Below are positions 46,683 through 58,340 of a stretch of 64,000 nucleotides of DNA, one piece after another. Made by a program: the position numbers and the translations under genes. Origin of the DNA: Euptelea pleiosperma (Eukaryota > Streptophyta > Magnoliopsida > Ranunculales > Eupteleaceae); contig CM068544.1 in assembly GCA_035048495.1 (NCBI GenBank), positions 11,154,138-11,218,137 on the forward strand, written 5' to 3'. The notes below the pieces were generated by a model. It did no database searches, was not told the DNA's origin, and worked only from the letters and a program-made list of their open reading frames with translations. The stretch's first letter is position 1. Each line of letters opens with the position of its first letter.

Positions 46683-49600
46683 ATGCCCGTTTGGAATCGT
46701 CCGAACAAACGCTTGGTTCGATCTGAGAATCACGTCCCTACAGTGGATCCTCCACTGAATTCTTCCCCATCTCTTTCCCCACCCGCCTCCCCCAGTACTA
46801 CTACCTTTGTAGTCATGGCAGTCGAACGACCTCTTATCGAGACGTTCGCTCCTATCTCTGCCAATCCGCCCACTTGCATTGTTCTCCCACCTACTACGGC
46901 GGTACAATTTGAGATCAGGCCACAGACGATCCAAATGCTGCCAACCTTTCGTGGTCTCCCAAGAGAAGACCCATATTCCCATATTAGGGAATTCCAACAT
47001 GTCATCCTACTTTTCAAAAATCAGAACCTCGATGATGACAATGTCCGTCTGCGAGTTTTCCCATTCTCGCTAAAAGACCGAGCCTCAGATTGGCTCTACT
47101 CCTTACCCGCTGATTCAATCAGCAGTTGGAAAGAGTTGGTGGGCAAATTCATGTCTAAATTCTACCCCATGACTCGGACCAACCAAATGAAGCAACTCAT
47201 CCAGGACTTTCGACAAAAGTCCGATGAGAAATTTTTTGAAGCGTGGGATAGATTCCAAGACTACCTGACTAAGTGTCCCCACCATAGCATCGACAAGGGC
47301 AATCTTGTCCACATCTTCTATAAGGGACTTACTGATGAGTCCCGGACCATGGTAGAGTCAATGTGCCAAGGAAAATTCCTGCACCAAACTCCGACCGATG
47401 CATACAAATTCTTGGGAGAGTTAGGAGAAAACTCTCAACATTGGACGACTGACTCAGAGTTTAGTCGAACCACTTCGGTCCAAAGGACAACCAAGGGACA
47501 TGATGCTACAGCTGATACTGAGCTTCGATCAGTCATTCAAGAGTTGAGCAAGTCAGTCTCGGCACTGGCTGTGTCTGTACAAAAGCCTACTCAACAATCT
47601 ACCCCAGTCATGCATGTGGGACACGAGAGCCCTATGGAATCCTGTACCCTCTGTCTGCAACCCTCCCATACTACTGAGCATTGTCCTTTAAATGAAGGAT
47701 GGTCTAATCCTCTTCAGGAAGAAGTTTGTGCTTTCAGCACATACAAACCTCCTACTCAGAACTCGTATAGTCAATCTTATCATCCGGACACGAGAAACCA
47801 CCCTAACTTCTCTTGGAGGCCTCAGTCTACTCAACCACAAGCTCAACCTCCACGTCAACCTCAGGGCATGTATCCTCCTGGGTTCAATCAACCCAATAGG
47901 CAATTCAATCAGGGTCAGTACCAGCAGAATCAGTACCCATCTACTCAGAACCAGCAATTCCAACAGGGTCAATACTCTGGACAATCGAGCACATTTCAGA
48001 ATCAGCAAAGAGTCCCACAGACCTTTCAGAACCAACCGATTGTCCCAACTAATTCTCCAGCCTATAACTATAATGCCCCAATGAGCTCGAATCGCGAATT
48101 GGTGCCTCAGCTCCCATTAGCTGCCCCCCAACAGTCGGTCCCCAAATCTGGTATCGAAGACCTTCTAGCTCAACTCATTACTCAGCAACAACAATCTATG
48201 CAACGCCTAGAGCAACAGCAACAACAATCCATGCTTCGTCTAGAGCAACGCTTAGGCAACTTGGAAGCTGAGAAAGCTAAGGGGATCTTTCCTAGCCAAC
48301 CCATTGCCAACCCTAAAGGAAATGCCAAAGGGGCAGTATATGAGATCGGATCCCAATCTCAAAGCCAGAATGAGAATTGTCAAGGGGAGGTGCAAGCTGT
48401 AACCACCCTACGATCTGGAAAAACTGTGGACATGGGAGTCCAACCACCACCGGTGCCATCTCCAGCACCCATCACTCGTACAGAGGAAACTAGTACCAAT
48501 CCTACCTCTGCTTCTTCCACCTCTGCACCAACTTCTGATATCCCTGTGCAGAAATCGAAGGCTAAAGACAAATCCATTTGTCGAGTAAAGCCTCCCTTCC
48601 CGGACAGACTTGTCCAAGATAAGCGGGATCAGCAATACTCAGAGATCTTAGACGTCTTTAAAGACGTCCAGATCAATATCCCATTCCTTTCTGCTATCAA
48701 GCAAATCCCCTCCTATGCCAAATTCCTCAAGGACTTGTGCACAGTTAAGCGGCGTACGCATGTACCCAAAGCTGCCTTCTTGGCCGAAAAAGCTACAGCA
48801 TTCATTCAACGCAATAGTGTGATCAAACACAAGGATCCAGGTAGCCCAACTGTCCAATGTGAAATTGGAGACAACTTTAGCTGCACTGCCTTGCTAGATT
48901 TAGGGGCTAGCGTTAACCTCATACCGTTCTCGGTATATCAGCAGTTAGGACTGAAAGATATGAAGCCTACCAATGTCACCCTGAAATTGGCTGATCAGTC
49001 CATCAAGATTCCAAGAGGAATCATTGAAGATGTCCTAGTAAAAGTCGCTGACTTTTACTATCCTGTGGACTTTATCATTCTCGACACCGAGCCGTGTCAG
49101 GATAACCGCATTCCGGTCATCTTAGGCCGTCCATTCCTTGCCACCGCGAACGCACACATCGGGTGCCGGGACGGAAACATGTCCATTGCTTTTGGTAACC
49201 TCAAAGCTGAGGTCAACATCTTTCGTTTAATGCAACAAGATGCCGATCGCGAAGTGACCGATGAAATGTGTGCCGTTGAGAGTCTAATCCCGGACTCCAC
49301 CGAAGATATTCTTAAGCAGTGTCTAGAACACTTTGGAGCTGACTTTGCAACAGAGTCAGCTATTTCTGATCTCAATGATCTTTTGGAGACTGCTCCACTG
49401 ATAGAGATCCCCGCTCCTCTCATCGAGTTCGAGCCTCTGATAACCATGGCCAGAGAACCCATCCTTCCTTTACCTACTGAAGTCAAACCTCTTCAATCCG
49501 TGTCTTCTGTGACACCTATTTCTACTCCATCTGCTCCAATATTGGAGCTTAAGCCTCTTCCCACAGATCTTTCCTATGCCTATCTTGGTCCTAAGGAAAC

Positions 49601-52448
49601 CTACCCTGTCATTATTGCTTCCGCTCTGTCTGCGAGTGAACGTAAGAAACTTCTTGAGCTGCTCAACGAGCACAAATCTGCGATAGGTTGGACTATAGAT
49701 GATATTCGTGGCATAGACCCCTCGGTGTGCCAACATCACATCTATCTCGAGGATGAATCCAAAACCTCTCGAGAACACCAGAGGAGGTTGAACCCCGTCT
49801 TGAAGGATGTAGTCCGGGACGAGGTCCTTAAACTGTTAGATGCGGGTATCATTTACCCCATCTCCGATAGCAAATGGGTGAGTCCTATTCATGTCGTCCC
49901 TAAAAAGGCAGGATTCACAGTTGTGGAAAATGAGAACAAAGAAATGGTAACCCAGCGCCTGAAGAAAGGGTGGAGAGTCTGCATCGATTACCGACGACTC
50001 AACACCAACACGAGGAAGGACCATTTTCCTTTACCCTTCATAGACCAAATGTTGGAGAGATTAGCAGGTCACTCCTATTACTGCTTCCTCGATGGTTACT
50101 CAGGGTATAATCAAATACCAATCGCCCCTGAGGATCACGAGAAGACAACCTTCACTTGTCCCTTTGGCACTTTTGCCTACAAGCGCATGCCCTTTGGCCT
50201 CTGCAATGCACCCGCAACCTTTCAAAGGTGTATGATGAGTATATTCTCTGACATGGTGGAAAAATTCCTCGAAGTCTTTATGGACGACTTCTCAGTTTTT
50301 GGGTCATCCTTTGATGACTGTCTGAACCATCTAGGGCTGGTACTTCAACGCTGTCAGGACAAGCGACTTGTCCTCAATTGGGAGAAATGCCACTTCATGG
50401 TGAAGAAGGGCATTGTTCTGGGACATGTCATTTCCCATCAGGGCATTGAGGTCGACAAAGCTAAAATCGATATCATCTCGACCTTGCCCATTCCTAAGTC
50501 CGTGCGTGACATCCGATCCTTTTTGGGACACGGAGGATTCTATAGGCGATTCATCAAGGACTTCTCTCAAATCGCTCGACCTCTGTCCCATCTTCTGGCT
50601 AAAGATAGTCCTTTCGACTTTAATGCTGACTGTGTCAAGGCATTTGAGCGTCTCAAATCTGAGCTCACTACTGCGCCCATTATCCGTCCCCCGGACTGGA
50701 CTCTACCTTTCGAGGTAATGTGCGATGCTTCTGACTACGCGTTAGGAGCCGTTCTAGGGCAGAGAGTTGACAAAAGGTCACACGTGATCTACTACGCGAG
50801 CAAAACTCTTAACTCTGCCCAAATGAATTACTCTACCACTGAGAAAGAACTCCTGGCAGTAGTCTTCGCCCTTGATAAATTTCGTCAGTATCTCTTAGCC
50901 ACTAAGGTGGTTGTGTACACTGATCATGCAGCCCTTCGTTATCTCATGTCGAAAAAGGAAACCAAACCTCGATTAATTCGATGGATTCTCTTACTGCAGG
51001 AATTCGACCTCGAGATTAAGGATAAGAAAGGAACTGAGAATGTAGTGGCTGATCACTTGTCTAGACTGACTTTAGAGTCATCCTTCGACACCCAGCCCAT
51101 CCCTGAAACCTTTCCAGACGAACAACTGTTCGCCATCTCTGTTAATCCTTGGTATGCTGACATTGTCAACTACCTTGTCACCGAAGAAATGCCGTCACAC
51201 TGGTCAAAACAGGACAAAAGCCAATTCCTAGCAAGAGTTAAGTACTACTCTTGGGATGACCCTTATTTGTATAAATACTGTCCTGACCAGATCATTCGTC
51301 TCTGTGTCCCTGAGTCGGACCAACTCAATATCTTGTCCTCATGTCATGACCAACCTTGTGGTGGTCATTTCAGCACTAAGAAGACTGCAGAAAAAGTGCT
51401 GCAATGCGGATTCTACTGGCCCACATTATTTAAAGATGCCCATATCTACAGCAAAACTTGTCCTAATTGCCAGCATCTAGGCCGCATATCCCAGAGGAAC
51501 ATGATGCCCCTAACTCCCATCCAGGTCGATGAAATATTTGACATTTGGGGCATCGACTTCATGGGCCCCTTTCCCATTTCATATGGTTTTGAGTACATTC
51601 TCCTTGCGGTAGACTATGTATCCAAATGGATAGAAGCCATTCCCACCAAGACCAATGACCACAAAGTGGTGGTCAAATTCCTAAAGGAGTTCATCTTCGC
51701 CCGATTCGGTGCCCCTAAGGCCATCATTAGTGATGGGGGCACCCATTTCTGCAATAAGATATTCGAGAACTTAATGAAAAAGTATGGGGTAACCCACAAG
51801 GTTGCCCTAGCTTATCATCCGCAGACTAGTGGTCAAGTGGAGGTTTCTAATCGTCAGATCAAGCAGATCTTGGAGAAGACAGTCAATACCACACGTAAAG
51901 ACTGGTCTACTCGTCTCACTGATGCTTTATGGGCATACAGAACCGCCTACAAGACCCCACTCAATATGTCTCCCTATCGTCTCGTCTTTGGGAAACCCTG
52001 TCATCTACCGGTAGAGATTGAACATCGTGCTCTGTGGGCCATTAAGAAGCTCAACTTCGACCTCGAATCTGCAGGGGAGGAGAGAAAACTTCAAATGAAT
52101 GAGTTAGAAGAACTCAGAAATGATGCCTACAACTTGTCCAAGAATTACAAAGCCAAAATGAAGTGGATACATGACAAGAGCATCCTCAGGAAAGAGTTCC
52201 ATCCAGGACAGAAGGTCCTTCTTTATAATTCTCGTCTCCATCTCTTCCCTGGGAAACTGAAATCTAGGTGGACCGGTCCTTATACGGTCACCGCAGTCAC
52301 ACCCTTTGGGGCAATCACTATTGAGGATCCCAAGGATCACTCCTCATTCCAGGTCAATGGGCAGCGTCTAAAACAGTTCCATGAACTTGACGTATTATTC
52401 ATTCAGACTTTTGAGATCGATCTCATCGATCCTGTCTATGTCGACTGA
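46683..52448 (+). CDS. gag-pol: Athila-type Gag-Pol polyprotein, intact
   Basis: One frame of 1921 residues from the first ATG (46683) after an in-frame TAG at 46662. The frame can be drawn from a TTG at 46668, but a plant start should be ATG. The next ATG, at 46815 (residue 45), has a G at +4 and may be the real start. Gag capsid domain about 80-260. Zinc knuckle C-x2-C-x4-H-x4-C at 321-334, then a Gln-rich linker (about 370-535). Aspartic protease with the catalytic stretch DLGAS at 739. Reverse transcriptase about 1035-1250 with FMDD, the aspartates at 1201-1202. RNase H from about 1340 (CDASD, aspartate 1348), with TEKE, TDHAAL and ADHLSR. Integrase with an HHCC zinc finger at about 1555-1600 and DD35E residues D1625, D1684 and E1720, then a C-terminal domain with LKSRWTGPY. 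All motifs are complete. Gag and Pol are fused without a frameshift. Confidence 0.97.
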   Translation: MPVWNRPNKRLVRSENHVPTVDPPLNSSPSLSPPASPSTTTFVVMAVERPLIETFAPISANPPTCIVLPPTTAVQFEIRPQTIQMLPTFRGLPREDPYSHIREFQHVILLFKNQNLDDDNVRLRVFPFSLKDRASDWLYSLPADSISSWKELVGKFMSKFYPMTRTNQMKQLIQDFRQKSDEKFFEAWDRFQDYLTKCPHHSIDKGNLVHIFYKGLTDESRTMVESMCQGKFLHQTPTDAYKFLGELGENSQHWTTDSEFSRTTSVQRTTKGHDATADTELRSVIQELSKSVSALAVSVQKPTQQSTPVMHVGHESPMESCTLCLQPSHTTEHCPLNEGWSNPLQEEVCAFSTYKPPTQNSYSQSYHPDTRNHPNFSWRPQSTQPQAQPPRQPQGMYPPGFNQPNRQFNQGQYQQNQYPSTQNQQFQQGQYSGQSSTFQNQQRVPQTFQNQPIVPTNSPAYNYNAPMSSNRELVPQLPLAAPQQSVPKSGIEDLLAQLITQQQQSMQRLEQQQQQSMLRLEQRLGNLEAEKAKGIFPSQPIANPKGNAKGAVYEIGSQSQSQNENCQGEVQAVTTLRSGKTVDMGVQPPPVPSPAPITRTEETSTNPTSASSTSAPTSDIPVQKSKAKDKSICRVKPPFPDRLVQDKRDQQYSEILDVFKDVQINIPFLSAIKQIPSYAKFLKDLCTVKRRTHVPKAAFLAEKATAFIQRNSVIKHKDPGSPTVQCEIGDNFSCTALLDLGASVNLIPFSVYQQLGLKDMKPTNVTLKLADQSIKIPRGIIEDVLVKVADFYYPVDFIILDTEPCQDNRIPVILGRPFLATANAHIGCRDGNMSIAFGNLKAEVNIFRLMQQDADREVTDEMCAVESLIPDSTEDILKQCLEHFGADFATESAISDLNDLLETAPLIEIPAPLIEFEPLITMAREPILPLPTEVKPLQSVSSVTPISTPSAPILELKPLPTDLSYAYLGPKETYPVIIASALSASERKKLLELLNEHKSAIGWTIDDIRGIDPSVCQHHIYLEDESKTSREHQRRLNPVLKDVVRDEVLKLLDAGIIYPISDSKWVSPIHVVPKKAGFTVVENENKEMVTQRLKKGWRVCIDYRRLNTNTRKDHFPLPFIDQMLERLAGHSYYCFLDGYSGYNQIPIAPEDHEKTTFTCPFGTFAYKRMPFGLCNAPATFQRCMMSIFSDMVEKFLEVFMDDFSVFGSSFDDCLNHLGLVLQRCQDKRLVLNWEKCHFMVKKGIVLGHVISHQGIEVDKAKIDIISTLPIPKSVRDIRSFLGHGGFYRRFIKDFSQIARPLSHLLAKDSPFDFNADCVKAFERLKSELTTAPIIRPPDWTLPFEVMCDASDYALGAVLGQRVDKRSHVIYYASKTLNSAQMNYSTTEKELLAVVFALDKFRQYLLATKVVVYTDHAALRYLMSKKETKPRLIRWILLLQEFDLEIKDKKGTENVVADHLSRLTLESSFDTQPIPETFPDEQLFAISVNPWYADIVNYLVTEEMPSHWSKQDKSQFLARVKYYSWDDPYLYKYCPDQIIRLCVPESDQLNILSSCHDQPCGGHFSTKKTAEKVLQCGFYWPTLFKDAHIYSKTCPNCQHLGRISQRNMMPLTPIQVDEIFDIWGIDFMGPFPISYGFEYILLAVDYVSKWIEAIPTKTNDHKVVVKFLKEFIFARFGAPKAIISDGGTHFCNKIFENLMKKYGVTHKVALAYHPQTSGQVEVSNRQIKQILEKTVNTTRKDWSTRLTDALWAYRTAYKTPLNMSPYRLVFGKPCHLPVEIEHRALWAIKKLNFDLESAGEERKLQMNELEELRNDAYNLSKNYKAKMKWIHDKSILRKEFHPGQKVLLYNSRLHLFPGKLKSRWTGPYTVTAVTPFGAITIEDPKDHSSFQVNGQRLKQFHELDVLFIQTFEIDLIDPVYVD

Positions 52449-52482
52449 TGATCCACTCAGTCTCCTGTGCTCCAACTTGGTT

Positions 52483-52501
52483 GGGGGTGCCTGTCACCCC
52501 C
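52483..52501 (+). promoter_or_regulatory. Post-pol RNA hairpin
   Basis: GGGGGTG and CACCCCC pair around a 5-base loop, 35 bp after the pol stop. In the tandem element the arms are GGGGGTA and TACCCCC (17241-17261), a compensatory change of the last pair, which supports a real RNA stem. The role is unknown. Confidence 0.55.
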
Positions 52502-54384
52502 GTCATGTCTGGCTGAAGACGTAAAACTTAGCACTTTCGGAAAGGTAATTCCGGTATTCCTAGAGTACATGAGTTTCATGCATTTGTTATTACTGTTATA
52601 TCTCTGAAAATGCAGGTACATTCATTCTTCCGATCATCAGGTACCACACACTGTCGAGTTTCTGCCGACTTGGTAACATCCTTCCTGAATCTTTGCATCA
52701 TCATCATTGATTTGTTATCATTTTATGTCCCGGTCATGAGCACCGAGGACGGTGCTGTATTTTGGTTGGGGGTGGATATTTACCAAAACTCATGTCTTCA
52801 TTTTGAAAAAAAAAAATAAATAAATAAAAAAATAAAAAAATAAAAAAAATAATAATTATTGTTTTTGGGGTGATTTCCGATTTTCTCCAAAAGTTTTCTA
52901 AAATTTCAAAAATGTGTCAAATACCCTGACTTTGATTAGCTGAAAACCTCCGTTAAGTCAGTATTGAGGATGTCAATTTTTGTTTAAAGTTAGCGTTGAG
53001 TCAATTCAAGCGTGACTACAGCAGGTTTGAAAACTCAGAAAAACTCAGATTCGGCACAATTGTACACTATCAACATCAGAATCATCCTAAGTTTGGAAAT
53101 TCTAGAGATCCTGTGAGAAGAATTGTGGAGACCTAACCCAGTAAGCTTTCGAGCCTTTAATCATTTCAGAGAGTTATACATTAATCCTGAGTCACAAGAT
53201 GACTCACTATTCTTCATGCCCGCAATATTCGTTGAGAGATCTCATTATCTTTTGCTTCGATCATAAAACTCGGAACGACATCAACATTGGATTACTACGA
53301 CAGAACCTTCTCTGTATCCAGTCAAGACAGTATACATGATAGTGCAAACCCTAGAAAATGATTTAGGCCATTTTTCTGAACCATTCAGCCTTTTTACTCA
53401 CCTGAATTATACTTCACTAGAAACCCCTTGAGCCGTTCTATAAAAGCCTTTTATTTGCAAACCCATCAACCTAAAATCCAGTCCAGCTATGAAACATGAC
53501 TGGCTACCCTTATTTTGAGATGGACAAAAGAATAACTGATGTGGGTGTACCGTGAAAAAGAAAAGTAAAGAAGAAGAATCAAAAGGAAAAGAAAGTGGTT
53601 CAAGCTGAAAACAAAATATGAAAAGAAAGTATGAAGAAGAGCTGAAAAGAAATTGAGCAGTCTCAGAAATATCAAGAAAAAGAGAAAAATACGAAAAAAA
53701 GGAAAAAGAACCAGATAATGGTGTTACGTCGCAGGAAAAATTCAAGAAAATGGCAATATCCTCTCAAGATCTTTGAAATCCTGTATTCCTTTATCTCTCT
53801 ACACCTGACCTAAGCCTCATTACAACCCAGGAAAGTCCTACTTGATTCTAGGATAGCACGATCATAAAATGTGGAGATTGGAGAAGGAGAAGCTATAGAG
53901 TTTGATCTAACGTTCCCGAGTGAAGTGGTATTCCAATCATGAGATCTTCTTCTGTTAAAGATGTCCTTCCTTCAAATAATACATATGTGAGATCTTTGCT
54001 TTCATATATCAATACATCTCCTCACATATAAATTGAGAGAAAAGAAGAAAACCCTTCTTGTGTGATTCTATTCTGAGTGCTAAACGTGTGAGATTTGAGG
54101 TCGAGGCATAAAAACTTAGAGGTGATCTAGAAATCTTTACTGTCGGATGATGAGAATGTTGAGCACACACACATGCAGAGTCTGACTATTCTGGGTCATG
54201 ATTATCAGTCTGTAGTCTTGCAAATACTTTCCAACTCTTCGCTAGCATGTAACTGTTTTTGCATCCATTCAATGATTTGACGAACGGTGTTTTCCCGGAG
54301 CTAATATGAAAAAGTGTGCAGCATGTGCAGAGCCCTTTTAAGCTCATTTATTTCGCACTAATTGCCAAGGATTGGCAATATGCT

Positions 54385-54396
54385 GGTTGGGGGTTG
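54385..54396 (+). promoter_or_regulatory. Polypurine tract of the Athila element
   Basis: GGTTGGGGGTTG directly before the 3' LTR, identical to the tract of both units of the tandem element. Confidence 0.75.
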
Positions 54397-56092
54397 TGAT
54401 ATTCGCTCAAAAGTGCTTATTTTAAGCAATTATCCTTTTAGCGTTATTGCATTCTCCTACGTAAAATACTCTATTTATCTACTTTTCTACGTAAGAGTCT
54501 CTTTTGTTGCGTAGAACACACTTTTTTGGACGAAATGGTATATTTGCATGCATTAAACACATTTTCGAAAGTCTAGGTATGAGACGTTATGATTGAGACT
54601 CATTACGCATTTTTCACTATTGCAGGAAACCAAATCGGATGATTCTTGAAAATTGCGGACCAACGAGCGATCACAGAAGCTCACTATCGAAGCTTAAAGA
54701 GCCAGCAAGTTATCATAGGAAAATACGGGATAAGTACATGCCATGCCTGAGGATGATAGAGTTGAACAAGGAACCAACGAGCTGACTGATCCGTGAAACA
54801 AGATAAAGATGACTGTAGGGAGTTCCATGCAAACAATGAAGATGGTGTTGCACGAGAGTTCCAAGGATCCAATCAAAAAATTTCCCAAGACCTGGGAAGC
54901 ATTGGTCGAGTCAGGAGACCACGGGCCATAGGGTGACCAAGTCAATGGCTAGCTAGATCATGAAGAGACAAACATGGTTCAAACAAAGATGATCAAAGAG
55001 ATTGATTCAAGATGAGGGGTCACGGTTTTAAAAATACATGGGAAGTTGGCCTGTGAACATGATAAGACAGGTCAGATGGTTCTGACTGTCTGATTGAGTT
55101 GAACAGCTAGATATTGTCGAATCAGGGACAAGACGGAGCTAGATGCATGGACCAATGATTATTGTTAGAAAATTGGTTTAAACAATTCCCAAAATGGTGG
55201 TTGCATTTGCAATAAACAACCACATGTGTGGCAGCATGTAGCATGCTATGGACCATCACATGGGAGAATATCTTGCCTAATTGAGAAGAGGGCTGTAGCA
55301 TGGTCCACCAAATAGTGACAATCCTCCCTTGGATGTTTTGATAAGGTGCATCTCGCCTTATGGGGGAGAGAGCAAGTTGGACCAAGAAGGGAAAAATTAG
55401 GGACCAAACCCTAATGAGGATGGTCTCATCCTTAATATAAATAGAAAAAGAAAGAGGAGAGGAGTCTCTCTTCATTCTGGACGCTCTTTCTCTCTCTCTT
55501 CATCCTACACGGTCGCTGCTCCTCCAAGAACGACCACCGTATAGTCTTAACGTTAGCTTCTTCTCCCAAAAACCTCCACCGCTCCTTCCCATGGCTGACA
55601 ACTCCTCCTTCTTCGTTTAAACCTTGGATTCCATCCCCCCATCTTCTCCACGATCTTCTGTCTCCTCTAAAAAGAACCAGCAACCACCATCTTCCCTCAA
55701 ACCGAACCGCACCTGCAATTCCGGTGAGCTCCAAGGGCGAGCCAGTCGTCAACCATGCTGCCTGCTTCATCACGAATCTGCTTCTCATAGTGTGCATCTC
55801 CACCTCACAACGGTGCATCTCCTTCATTCCACGGTCCACCAAGTTGCACCTGCAACTACTCCGGCCAGCAACCTGTGATCGCACCACCACCAACAACAAC
55901 CTCATACCGCCCAAACCAAAAAAAAAAAAACGAACCACACCGTTTCTGCTGCTGGTGCGCCTTCAAAAGGCAAGCCGTCAATCCCCACCGCTTCTACCCA
56001 GCGTTTCCACCCTCTATTGAGGCCAACGTCTGCTCCACCTGCTCCCACAAATCTCCATTGCCGGAGTTGCAGACCTGCAACTCCGGTGAAAC

Positions 56093-56129
<37 letters not shown>

Positions 56130-57155
56130 AGCAAAAGAAAAAGGAAGAAGAAGAAGAAGGAAGAAGGGGAATACCCACCTGCTGGATCGCCCTCCCCTTG
56201 CCATCCACATCCATCCACCAGCAGCCAACGTCCAGCCGCCTTCTTTAAGGCGTCTCACTTCACCACCGCCTGCCATCTCCCTCATAAGATCGGCAGGAGC
56301 ACCACCATTTTTGTCCCAGCCTTCGTTCTCTACAGGCCGTCATTTTTCATTCTTCTTTACACCTTGCTAGCCCTTCTCCCCCCCCATTCTCCACTCTCAT
56401 CTTTCCCTCCTTCTTCACCGTTTTCTTCAAAAAAAAAAAAAAAAAAAAAAAGATAGAAGAAGAAAAGAGAGGAGGCTTACATCCTCTGGAGTTGCCGCCA
56501 CCCTCACCTTGCAGGCCACTACAACATCAGCCACCACCATCCAGCCGCTCTCTCCTTTGGCCGATCATAATCACTTAGGGTAAGTGGTCATAAGTTTTTT
56601 TTCTCTCTAGATCTCTCTTTTCTCTCTCTTGTTTTATTTTTCTCTCTCTTTAATTGTCACTTTCTCTCTCTAGACCTTTCAAGTATCACTTTCTCTCTCC
56701 CCCATATTTTCTCTCTCTAGGATAGCCTTCTTCGACATTTCTCTCTCTACATTCTCTCATTTCTCTCTCTAATTTTTATGGCTTTCTAGGATTAATTGTT
56801 GAATTTAATTTGATTTTGTAAGACTCATTGAGGATGAATAAAATTATCATTTTTGCATTTTGTTAGTTTACTTTTGTGTTTTTGGTTGTTTGTGGTAATT
56901 TCTCTCTCTAAAAATCACTAAGAATGTTTTAAATCCATCACCATTCTCACCTCTCCATGTTTTCTTGATAAAAATCCGTCATTTCATGTTCATGAGTCGC
57001 GCTAACTAACCCCGAGTGCGGATCGACATCCGACACAAGCCACTGTACAACCCTGTGATTTTTGCAGGATTTGAGTGAAAAAGAATCGGATAATTACAAA
57101 TATTGTTGAGATCTAGGATTTTCGTAACCAACGACGCGAAAAAAACCTACTTTCA
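54397..57155 (+). repeat. 3' LTR of the Athila element
   Basis: 2759 bp, offset by exactly 12192 bp from the 5' LTR until the poly-A run near 56430, where it is 3 bp shorter. No substitution was seen in the stretches compared. TSD GGGTG follows. Confidence 0.97.
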
Positions 57156-57336
57156 GGGTGGGATCCCAATGCATACAAGTATGGTCAAACCATCTAGGGT
57201 TTAGTCAAACAACAAGGGCTAAACCCCTTAATAGTCAATAAGACATGACTGAACCACTGAGGATTCCCAAGGCTATTAATCGTCCAAAATTTAAAAAATG
57301 GGTGATTCATAAAAATATATTTCCTTGTAAAAATCA

Positions 57337-58340
57337 TAACTAAATAAATATAAATTAGAAAAATACAAACTCAATGGTTTTAAAAACTAGATTCACAGAG
57401 GTTTTTAGAAAAAATAAATAGAAAAATATTTAGATTCAAAATATAAGTCGAAACCCATAATTAAGTGGATCAGACAGAATCTGGAATTCTGGGTTTTATA
57501 AAAAAGTCTTGCACATTTGAAAAATCAATACAAATCAGAAAAATACAAACTCAAATGTTATAGAAACTAGATTTATAGAGATATATAAAAAAAAATAGAA
57601 AAATATTCAGATTCAAAATATGGGTCGAAACCCTTAATTAAGTAGACCGAAGAGAATCTAGAATTCTGGGTTTTATAGAAAAGTCCCACACATTTGAAAA
57701 ATCATAACTTAATCAATACAAATCAGAAACATACGAACTTAAATGTTATGGAAACTAGATTTACAAAGGTATTTAGAAAAAATAAATAGAAAAATATTTA
57801 GATTCAAAATATGGGTCGAAACCCTTAATTAAGTGGGTTAGACAGAATCTGAAATTTTGGGTTCTACATAAAAGTCCAGCATATTTGAAAAATCATAACT
57901 TAATCAATTTAAATCAAAAAAATATAAACTCAAAGGTTCTAGAAAATAGATTGATAGAGGTATTTATAAAAAATAATTAGAAAAATATTTAGGTCAAAAA
58001 TATATATCAAAATCTCAAGTGAAGTGGATCGTATAAAATCGAGAATTCTGGGTTTTACAGAAAAGTCAAGCATGTTTGAAAAATCATAACTTAATCAATA
58101 CAAATCAGGAAAATACAAACTCAAAGGTTCTATAAACTAAATTGATAGAGGTATCTATGAAAAATAAATAAAAAAAATTTAGATTAAAAATATAGATCAA
58201 AATCCCAAGTGAAGTGGATAATATAAAATCTAAAATTTTGGGTTATTTTGTAAAGTCCAACAACTTAGAAAAATTATAATTAAATAAATATAAATCAGAA
58301 AAATATAAATTAAATGATTTTAGAAAAAATAATTATAAAA
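57337..58340. repeat. 190-bp tandem array inside B4
   Basis: The reverse-complement motif AAAATCATAACTTAATCAAT recurs at about 57337, 57520 (degenerate), 57707, 57898, 58088 and 58277, giving roughly 190-bp spacing and five to six units. Confidence 0.8.

Larger units (their letters stand above)
52449..54396 (+). other. 3' region of the Athila element (no envelope frame)
   Basis: 1948 bp between pol and the 3' LTR, also the source of almost all internal DNA of the tandem element. It starts with a GGGGGTG/CACCCCC hairpin (52483-52501) and a CGGAA/TTCCG hairpin (52538-52553) around GGCTGAAGACGTAAAACTTA. It has three GGTTGGGGG motifs (52479, about 52764 and 54385). Short frames exist, but the longest one shared with the tandem element is stopped here by TAA at 53264, so no protein is called. 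Confidence 0.8.
42205..57155 (+). mobile_element. Complete, young Athila-type (Ty3/gypsy) retrotransposon
   Basis: 14951 bp with TSD GGGTG (42200-42204 and 57156-57160). The 5' LTR is 42205-44966 (2762 bp) and the 3' LTR 54397-57155 (2759 bp). Every stretch compared is identical; the 3-bp difference is in a poly-A run. It has a tRNA-Asp primer-binding site, a 1.7-kb leader, one intact gag-pol frame, a 1.9-kb 3' region and a polypurine tract. It lies inside B4. The intact frame, intact signals and identical LTRs mean it is recent and may be autonomous. No envelope-like frame is seen, although some Athila elements have one after pol. Confidence 0.97.
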
